A program made the translations under genes and the position numbers. A stretch of DNA of 64,000 nt from Actinomycetota bacterium (GTDB lineage: Bacteria > Actinomycetota > Actinomycetes > S36-B12 > CAIYMF01). Location of the stretch: assembly GCA_020161245.1 (NCBI GenBank), contig JAIUOK010000008.1:38916-102915 (forward strand), in the 5' to 3' direction. The stretch's first letter is position 1. Each line of letters begins with the position of its first letter. The notes under the pieces were generated by a model. That model saw nothing but the letters and a program-made list of their open reading frames with translations. It had not been told where the DNA came from and searched no databases. This document shows positions 59,326 to 64,000 of this stretch, piece by piece.

Positions 59326-60102
59326 TCAGCGCCGCGGCTTGGGGACCAGCCGCACGAGCTCGGTGCGCTCGGAGACGGCGAAGGTGCGGAAGAGCTGGGC
59401 GAGATCGGCCTTCACCGTCCCGACGGAGACGCCGAGCTCGGCGGCGATCCCCGCATTGGACAGGCCGCGGCGCACGCCGTCGACGATCGCGCGCTGCCGC
59501 GGCGACACCGAGGACCCCCGCGAGCGCCCCCTGCGGGCCCGGGCCGCTGACGCCGGCGCCGCAAGCGACCAGAGAGCCAGCCCGGAGGCTGCCGACTCGA
59601 GCAGCAGCCGCAGGCGCCAGCTCCGCTCCGAGCCTTCGGGCAGCGAGACGAGCATCGCGCCGAGCACTCTCCCCTGGCCGCGGATCGGCACACCGAAGTG
59701 CTCCTCGCCACGCGTCTCCGGGTGCGCCTGCACCCACCCGGCCACGACAGGGAACGCCTCCGCCGCTTCCTCGCTGGTCCACGCGCCGGACTCGCCGGTG
59801 CGGAACACCTCGGTCAGCGGCATCGGCGTGGTCGCCTGCACGCGGGCGTACTCGCCGTCAGCCGAGGGCACGCCGAAACGCACCCGCTCCTCGAGCCAGG
59901 CACCGCCGTCGACCACGAAGTAGGCCGACAGCCGGGAGGGCGCGTACGCGCGAAGCAGCCCGTCGGCGAGCGCCGCACCGACCGTCGCACCGTCCGCGCC
60001 GTCGGCCAGCACCCGCAGGAAAGCCGAGATCGGGCCGTCGCCGGCGGGACCGTCGAGCCCCGCATCACCGAGCCCTGCATCACCGAGCGCCGAATCCCCC
60101 AC
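59326..60102 (-). CDS. GAF-domain LuxR-type transcriptional regulator
   Basis: A 258-residue protein. Residues about 28-185 resemble a GAF sensor domain (AYFVVDGGAWLEERVRFG, HFGVPIRGQGRVLGAMLV); residues 195-255 are a LuxR helix-turn-helix (VSPRQRAIVDGVRRGLSNAGIAAELGVSVGTVKADLAQLF). The N terminus has a short repeated segment (ALGDAGLGDAGLD) that comes from 15 bp DNA repeats. ATG 60102. It lies downstream of the glycosyltransferase on the same strand, separated by a hairpin. Signal unknown. Confidence 0.82.
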   Translation of the reverse strand: MGDSALGDAGLGDAGLDGPAGDGPISAFLRVLADGADGATVGAALADGLLRAYAPSRLSAYFVVDGGAWLEERVRFGVPSADGEYARVQATTPMPLTEVFRTGESGAWTSEEAAEAFPVVAGWVQAHPETRGEEHFGVPIRGQGRVLGAMLVSLPEGSERSWRLRLLLESAASGLALWSLAAPASAARARRGRSRGSSVSPRQRAIVDGVRRGLSNAGIAAELGVSVGTVKADLAQLFRTFAVSERTELVRLVPKPRR

Positions 60103-60149
60103 CGGCGCAGCGTAACCCCGCGGACCGGACAGCGCTGTCCCATCGATGG

Positions 60150-60189
60150 GGTCCCCAGCCGCATCGGGGGGACGTCACGGCTGGGGACC
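60150..60189. terminator. Intergenic 12 bp hairpin upstream of the LuxR-type gene
   Basis: GGTCCCCAGCCG (60150-60161) pairs perfectly with CGGCTGGGGACC (60178-60189) across a 16-base loop. It lies in the 163 bp gap after the glycosyltransferase stop; terminator or regulator-binding site. Confidence 0.5.
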
Positions 60190-60265
60190 GCGACGACGCT
60201 AGTCCGAAAGGATGGCCATAGCCAGCCACTAGCCACTGTGTCGCGTCGTTGCGACCGGCGCCGGA

Positions 60266-61390
60266 TCAGCCGATCACGGACTCCACCGAGTCTGCCGCCA
60301 GCGCTGCGGCGTCGAGGCCGACGAACAGCTCGGCGATCTCGGCGGCCTGCGCCCGGTAGGCCGGGTCGGTGAGGACGGCGGATGCGGCGTCGCGGATCGT
60401 GGCAGCGTCGGCGCCGCGGTCCACTCCGAGGCCCGCGCCCGCCGACGTGACGAAGGCGGCCATGCCCGCCTGGTCGGCACCGGTCGCGGGCATCGCGACG
60501 ATCGGCACGCCGGCGCGCAGCGTGCGCATCGTGGTCCCGTGACCGCCGTGGCCGACGACGAGCGAGGCGCGGCGCAGCAGCTGCTCGTGGTCGGCGAACG
60601 GCACCACGTGCGCGTTGGCGGGGATGTCGAGCTCGTCGGGCGCGACGACCTGGCCGGTCGTGGCCACGACGTGGATGTCCAGCGGCGCGAGCGCGTCGAG
60701 CGCTGTCTGCAGCGCGGCTGCGTCGCGCTGCTCGGGCACCGTGCTGAAGCTGAGCAGCACCAGCGGGGAGTCGTCGGCATCCCAGGGCAGCTCGACCGGC
60801 GTCGCGCGCGACTCGCTGGCGAGCACCGGTGCGCCGTGGCGGACCGGGACGCCGCCCTCCGGCGCCGGGCCGTCGAGGGCTGCGAGCGTGTTGGCGTGGA
60901 CGACGTCGCGGCCGCCCCACAGGACGTCGAGGCCCGGCAGGGCGTCGTAGCCGGCCCGCACGCGGGCCTCGCTCTGCATGACGAACCCGCGCTCCCACAC
61001 GTCGCGGAGCCGGTTGGCGAACGTGTGCACCATGACGACGCTGGGTGCGTCGATCTGCGGTGCGACGTCGAGCGCGGCGGCGAACATCGCGTCGACCACG
61101 AGCAGGTCGGGCTTCTCGGCCACGGCGACGTCGACCAGCTCGCGCCCCACCGCCGGCGACCCGGTGAAGCCGAACACCGTCGGCATGGGCAGGAACGAGA
61201 AGCGCTCGAGGTCGTCGCGCGCTGCGGCGAGCGCGGTGGCTGTCATACCAGCCGCGATCGCCCGGTCGACCATGTCCGGGCGCCCGTGGAAAGCGACGTC
61301 GTGGCCGCGGTGCCGCAGCTCGGCCGCGATCCCCAGCGACGGCGTCAGGTTGCCGCCGCCGTCCCAGCAGGCCCACATGATCCGTGCCAT
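60266..61390 (-). CDS. GT1-type (macrolide-glycosyltransferase-like) UDP-sugar glycosyltransferase
   Basis: A 374-residue GT-B enzyme. WACWDGGGNLTPSLGIAAEL opens the acceptor domain and LLSFSTVPEQRDAAALQTALDAL starts the nucleotide-sugar domain; VVPFADHEQLLRRASLVVGHGGHGTTMRTLRAGVP is the donor-binding C-terminal signature. The last part of that motif lacks the usual D/N-Q pair in PATGADQAGMA form but keeps DQ. GGAGGGG seven bases before ATG 61390 supports the start. It follows a TetR gene by 5 bp, suggesting TetR-controlled glycosylation and inactivation of a drug or natural product (inference). Confidence 0.87.
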   Translation of the reverse strand: MARIMWACWDGGGNLTPSLGIAAELRHRGHDVAFHGRPDMVDRAIAAGMTATALAAARDDLERFSFLPMPTVFGFTGSPAVGRELVDVAVAEKPDLLVVDAMFAAALDVAPQIDAPSVVMVHTFANRLRDVWERGFVMQSEARVRAGYDALPGLDVLWGGRDVVHANTLAALDGPAPEGGVPVRHGAPVLASESRATPVELPWDADDSPLVLLSFSTVPEQRDAAALQTALDALAPLDIHVVATTGQVVAPDELDIPANAHVVPFADHEQLLRRASLVVGHGGHGTTMRTLRAGVPIVAMPATGADQAGMAAFVTSAGAGLGVDRGADAATIRDAASAVLTDPAYRAQAAEIAELFVGLDAAALAADSVESVIG

Positions 61391-61395
61391 CCCCG

Positions 61396-61983
61396 TCACC
61401 CCTCCGCGCGGCCGAGCGCGCCGTGCACCAGCTGCACGACGACCCTCTCGGCGTCGGCCCGGCTGCGTCCGAGGTCTCGGCGCAGCAGCTTCCACAGGTA
61501 CACGTCGGTCGCAGCGACGAGCGCGTCGAGGCGCCGGCTGCGGTCGCGCCCGCGGTAGGCGGCGAGGTCGCGCGAGAAGGCCGCCGCGAGCCACGCCCGG
61601 TGCCGCTCGCGGCCCTCGGCCGCGACCTCGGCGAAGCCGGCGATGCGGTGCTCGTCGGCCAGCATGCGCACGACGCGGTCGCCGATGCTCTCGTAGTCGT
61701 CGAAGACCTGCCGGACGGCGTCCTCCGGCGACTCAGGCGGATCCGCCGCAGGCCGCGACGAGTCGGCGCGCATCGTGTCGATCGCCGCGAGGACCAGGCC
61801 CTCCTTGGTGCCGAACGCCCGCAGCACCGTGCGCACGCTCACCCCCGCGGCCGCCGCCACGCCCTCGAGCGTGATGTCGGCGGCCGGGTCGGCGAACTGC
61901 TCCTGGGCCACCGCCACGATGCGCGCCCGAGTCTCCTCGGCCCGCGCCGCACGCACCTCCATGGAGTACGCACGCTGATTCAT
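61396..61983 (-). CDS. TetR family transcriptional repressor
   Basis: A 195-residue TetR-type protein. The N-terminal helix-turn-helix region is ARIVAVAQEQFADPAADI with GVAAAAGVSVRTVLRAFGTKEGL; the rest is the helical ligand-binding domain. I place the start at ATG 61983; a GTG at 61992 is in frame. No ribosome binding site is visible, so translation may be leaderless. Directly upstream lies a perfect dyad, probably its operator. First gene of a two-gene unit with the glycosyltransferase. Confidence 0.87.
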   Translation of the reverse strand: MNQRAYSMEVRAARAEETRARIVAVAQEQFADPAADITLEGVAAAAGVSVRTVLRAFGTKEGLVLAAIDTMRADSSRPAADPPESPEDAVRQVFDDYESIGDRVVRMLADEHRIAGFAEVAAEGRERHRAWLAAAFSRDLAAYRGRDRSRRLDALVAATDVYLWKLLRRDLGRSRADAERVVVQLVHGALGRAEG

Positions 61984-61994
61984 GTCATGCACAG

Positions 61995-62019
61995 TGACAT
62001 CAGTCAGTTATTGATGTCA
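61995..62019. promoter_or_regulatory. TetR-type operator dyad
   Basis: TGACATCA and TGATGTCA form a perfect 8 bp inverted repeat with a 9-base spacer, 12-36 bases before the TetR start. CATGTCATG occurs on both flanks (61981 and 62025). This is typical of an autoregulated TetR gene. Confidence 0.8.
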
Positions 62020-62097
62020 ATGTCCATGTCATGAAACTGCTGGCACACGGCTCGGGCAGGTCGCCGAGAGCGTCTCGGCGAGCGACCGGCCCACGAC

Positions 62098-62125
62098 GAA
62101 GGCCCCCGCATCAGCGAGGGCCTTC
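62098..62125 (-). terminator. Intrinsic terminator downstream of truncated tRNA-Thr
   Basis: A 12 bp stem (62098-62109 with 62114-62125, one mismatch) and 4-base loop lie 6 bases beyond the tRNA 3' end, in the direction of tRNA transcription. It shows that the left flank is the original chromosomal context of the tRNA gene. Confidence 0.8.
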
Positions 62126-62130
62126 TTGCC

Positions 62131-62175
62131 TGGAGCCGCCTATCGGAATCGAACCGATGACCTACGCATTACGAG
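62131..62175 (-). tRNA. 3' half of tRNA-Thr(CGU), truncated at the anticodon loop (attachment-site remnant)
   Basis: The sequence reads as the anticodon loop (CTCGTAA; anticodon CGT at 62171-62173), variable loop, T arm (GGTTCGATTCC) and acceptor strand AGGCGGC with encoded CCA. Everything 5' of the anticodon loop is missing: the bases to the right do not form the anticodon stem, D arm or acceptor partner. Integrases commonly recombine inside tRNA genes and leave such a 3' half at the far end of the element. It is not a functional tRNA. Confidence 0.85.
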
Positions 62176-62293
62176 TTGGTTCGAGGGGGTGATCCGGGGT
62201 GGTGGCGAGTAACGCTTGGTGCCGTTTCCGCAGGTCAGACGCTTGCGGCGGTCCGGCGGGTACCAGCCAGAAGTGGGGGGTGTCATCTGCTCT

Positions 62294-62311
62294 GTGAGCA
62301 ATCCGTGAGCA
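62294..62311. repeat. Paired direct repeat GTGAGCA near the tRNA-Thr scar
   Basis: GTGAGCA occurs at 62294-62300 and 62305-62311, one helical turn apart. It could be an arm-type recombinase-binding site. The rest of 62176-62350 shows no gene. Confidence 0.35.
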
Positions 62312-62350
62312 GGATCGTTCGCACTCGTACGTCTTTCCTACCCGGGGCGG

Positions 62351-63601
62351 CTACGGACCGAGCGTTCCGATGGGGACGACGTGAACGCCGTCGGGGCGTC
62401 GGTAGGCGAAGCCTTGGCCCGTGATGACGGCGAGGACCCCCGGCTCCCCTGTCGCAGTCGTGTCGACCTTGGCTGCGAAGGCGAGAAGGGTGGCGGCCGC
62501 AGCATCGGTGCGCGACGTCCCCAGCTTCACCTCGAACGCTCCCCATCGCCCGTCGTCGCACTGCACGATCGCACCGACCTCGAGGCCCTTGTTGTCGCGG
62601 TAGTGATACACCGACCCGTCGAGGGGTTCGGCCAGAACGCGCAGGTCGCGAACGACCAGCGACTCGAAGAGCGTGCCCATGGTGGCCAGATCGCCGAGCA
62701 GCTTGCTCGGGGATCCACGCATGGCCGCCACCGCGAGCGACGGATCGGCGAGGTGCCGCTTGGGTGAGGTGCGGAGCTGAGCGCGCGAGCGCATCGACGG
62801 TGCCCAGGCCGGCTGCTGGTCGAGGATCATGAGTCGCTCGAGGGCGGTCAGGTAGTCGGTGACGGTGCTGCGATCCAAAGGCGACCCACCAACAGCGGCG
62901 TCGGCTGCCAACGTCGTCACACTGACCTCGGTCGCGGTGTTGCGCGCCAGGGAACGGACGAGGGCGTCGACCTTGACCGGGTCCCTTCGGGGGCCGGCGA
63001 CGGTGAGCACGTCCACGTGCGTGGCTTGGGTCAGGTAGTCACGCAGCGACCGGGTCACGGTCGCCACGGGCTGGTCGACCAGCGCGGGCCAGCCACCACG
63101 GGTGAGGGCTTCCGCCAGGTCGGCGATGGTGAGCCCCGGGTCCTTGGCAGGTTGGGTGTCGCCGTCGAGCAATGAGTCGAGGGAGACGGTGGCGTCGCTG
63201 CGCCGTGACTCTGCCAGGCACATGGGGCGCATCCGCATGACGGAGAACCTGCCTGCGCCCGAGTGCCGACGGGCATCGCCGGTCGGTGTCGCGGACCCCG
63301 TGAGGATGAACTGACCAGGGATGCGCCGAGCATCCACCTCGCGTCGGACGAGGTCCCACAGCTCAGGAACGATCTGCCACTCGTCCAGCAGTTGAGGGGG
63401 CTGCTGCCCGAGCACCAGGTCTGGCGCCAGCAGCACCGCTTCGCGTGCCGCCCGATCCACGTCGAGCAGGACCTCAGAGCCGGCAGCCCTTCGGGCGGTC
63501 TCGGTCTTCCCGCAGAACTTCGGCCCTTCCACCAGCACCGCGCCCGCCGTGCCGAGCCGCGCCACCAACTCACCATCGGCCACCCGAGGCAGGTAAGGCA
63601 T
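62351..63601 (-). CDS. AAA-type ATPase with DUF4143 domain
   Basis: A 416-residue protein. Walker A is GPKFCGKT (26-33), within an AAA_14-type N-terminal domain (VLVEGPKFCGKTETARRA, FILTGSATP); the C-terminal DUF4143 part contains RDLRVLAEPLDGSVYHYRDNKGLEVGAIVQ and FEVKLGTS, a nuclease-like D-E-K arrangement. GGGG eight bases before ATG 63601 supports this start rather than the in-frame ATG at 63646. Such proteins are common on genomic islands and their role is unclear. It lies alone between two truncated tRNAs and is preceded by direct repeats. Confidence 0.88.
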   Translation of the reverse strand: MPYLPRVADGELVARLGTAGAVLVEGPKFCGKTETARRAAGSEVLLDVDRAAREAVLLAPDLVLGQQPPQLLDEWQIVPELWDLVRREVDARRIPGQFILTGSATPTGDARRHSGAGRFSVMRMRPMCLAESRRSDATVSLDSLLDGDTQPAKDPGLTIADLAEALTRGGWPALVDQPVATVTRSLRDYLTQATHVDVLTVAGPRRDPVKVDALVRSLARNTATEVSVTTLAADAAVGGSPLDRSTVTDYLTALERLMILDQQPAWAPSMRSRAQLRTSPKRHLADPSLAVAAMRGSPSKLLGDLATMGTLFESLVVRDLRVLAEPLDGSVYHYRDNKGLEVGAIVQCDDGRWGAFEVKLGTSRTDAAAATLLAFAAKVDTTATGEPGVLAVITGQGFAYRRPDGVHVVPIGTLGP

Positions 63602-63628
63602 CAGGTCACCCCTTCGATCGACGTCAGC

Positions 63629-63685
63629 ACCCGCAAAACGTACCACTCAGTATCCGCATTTCGTACCGCCCGGAATCTGCATTCT
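63629..63685 (-). repeat. Direct repeats (23 bp period) upstream of the DUF4143 ATPase gene
   Basis: Two 23-base units (63640-63662 and 63663-63685) share 16 positions, including GTACC and ATC-x-GCATT; a half-unit (ACCCGCAAAAC, 63629-63639) precedes them. They lie 28-84 bases before the ATPase start, in promoter position, so they may bind an autoregulator. Confidence 0.6.
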
Positions 63686-63841
63686 GTCCCCCGCCCTGGC
63701 CGAGGCCAGTGGCTGGGCGTACGCAAGGACGAGATCGAGCGCGGCACGAGCCAGCCGCGGGAACCGCCTGTCGACTCCCGATACGCACCGCCCGGCGGAC
63801 AGCGCACCGGCGACGTCGGGCGACACCATCGCCTGCACCGA

Positions 63842-63889
63842 TCAACTTCCCAAGCTGACAGTGCGGGTTCGATTCCCGTCACCCGCTCC
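63842..63889 (+). tRNA. 3' half of tRNA-Gly(CCC), truncated at the anticodon stem (attachment-site remnant)
   Basis: Anticodon CCC lies at 63849-63851 in the loop TTCCCAA, followed by GCTGA, a variable loop, the T arm GGGTTCGATTCCC and the acceptor strand CACCCGC with TCC. The 5' side of the anticodon stem (TCAAC) pairs imperfectly and no D arm or 5' acceptor strand precedes it. The 3' end points right, opposite to the tRNA-Thr fragment. The remaining 3' half on the chromosomal side suggests the integrated DNA lies to the left. Confidence 0.85.
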
Positions 63890-63955
63890 GCACAGATCCC
63901 TTGTTGTATATGGCTTTCCGGGGTCGTCTCCAAGCGTCTCCGCGTCCGCTGATAG

Positions 63956-63988
63956 CCTTGGTTGGCCGTCTTTGACCCTTGGTTAGCC
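63956..63988. repeat. Direct repeat near the tRNA-Gly scar
   Basis: CCTTGGTTGGCC (63956-63967) and CCTTGGTTAGCC (63977-63988) differ at one base and are 21 bp apart. They may be recombinase-binding repeats or chance. No gene is visible between 63890 and the right edge. Confidence 0.35.
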
Positions 63989-64000
63989 CACGTGGAGCCC

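Noticed and set aside
63601..63933. Minus-strand open frame with the segment ERVTGIEPALSAWE
   Set aside because: This is the antisense translation of the tRNA-Gly 3' half, a well-known spurious protein motif, not a gene.
1..64000. CRISPR array
   Set aside because: No regularly spaced repeat series was seen; the only tandem repeats are the 8 bp, 21 bp and 23 bp units listed.

Overview
This window is very GC-rich chromosomal DNA from a member of the Actinomycetota. The lineage call rests on glucosyl-3-phosphoglycerate synthase, a DtxR/IdeR-type iron box, ROK/LacI-controlled CUT1 sugar importers that lack their own ATPase, DUF6328, frequent GTG starts, and operons stitched together by ATGA/GTGA overlaps. 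No rRNA is present and I cannot name the genus.

Region 1-14.3 kb is a sugar-catabolic island centred on proteins resembling the two subunits of C-glycoside deglycosidase. There are four small beta-type subunits (1-283, 1369-1734, 4653-5051, 6141-6542; the DUF6379 family) and three TIM-barrel alpha-type subunits (1731-2741, 3585-4640, 5053-6144). Two alpha/beta pairs lie in one minus-strand operon behind a complete CUT1 importer without ATPase (8433-9746, 7401-8342, 6546-7388) and end in a hydroxypyruvate-isomerase-like gene. A ROK regulator diverges from the operon. LysR, Gfo/Idh/MocA dehydrogenase and ThuA-like genes follow. My reading is import of a glycoside, oxidation of its sugar, cleavage by several alpha/beta complexes, and isomerisation of the released keto-sugar.

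Region 14.4-21.7 kb holds two alpha/beta hydrolases, a PaaX-type regulator, an amidohydrolase, and a translationally coupled set of dehydrogenase, acetoacetate-CoA ligase and enoyl-CoA hydratase. It may degrade the aglycone or acyl part of the same substrate (inference). Region 21.7-32 kb is mixed: aromatic amino acid decarboxylase, HD-GYP protein, agmatine deiminase plus aminotransferase, EcsC, crotonase, gpgS, small membrane proteins and hemerythrin.

Region 32.3-41.4 kb is a maltodextrin system: secreted GH13, LacI regulator with clustered operators, MalE-MalF-MalG and a cytoplasmic GH13. Then come a DUF1801 protein, LtrA, a sulfatase with an atypical active-site motif, an iron ABC importer behind an iron box (44.9-48.6 kb), two unknown genes, a four-gene NAD-dependent formate dehydrogenase operon (49.6-54.7 kb), a geranylgeranyl-reductase-like flavoprotein and a succinate-semialdehyde dehydrogenase.

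The right end contains a diguanylate cyclase split by a frameshift, a GAF-LuxR regulator, and a TetR-glycosyltransferase pair with a clear operator. From about 62.1 kb there is a mobile-element scar: 3' halves of tRNA-Thr(CGU) and tRNA-Gly(CCC) face away from each other and enclose a DUF4143 ATPase gene preceded by direct repeats. Several long intergenic palindromes (14.3, 41.4, 44.9, 54.8 kb) recur through the window; two share sequence.
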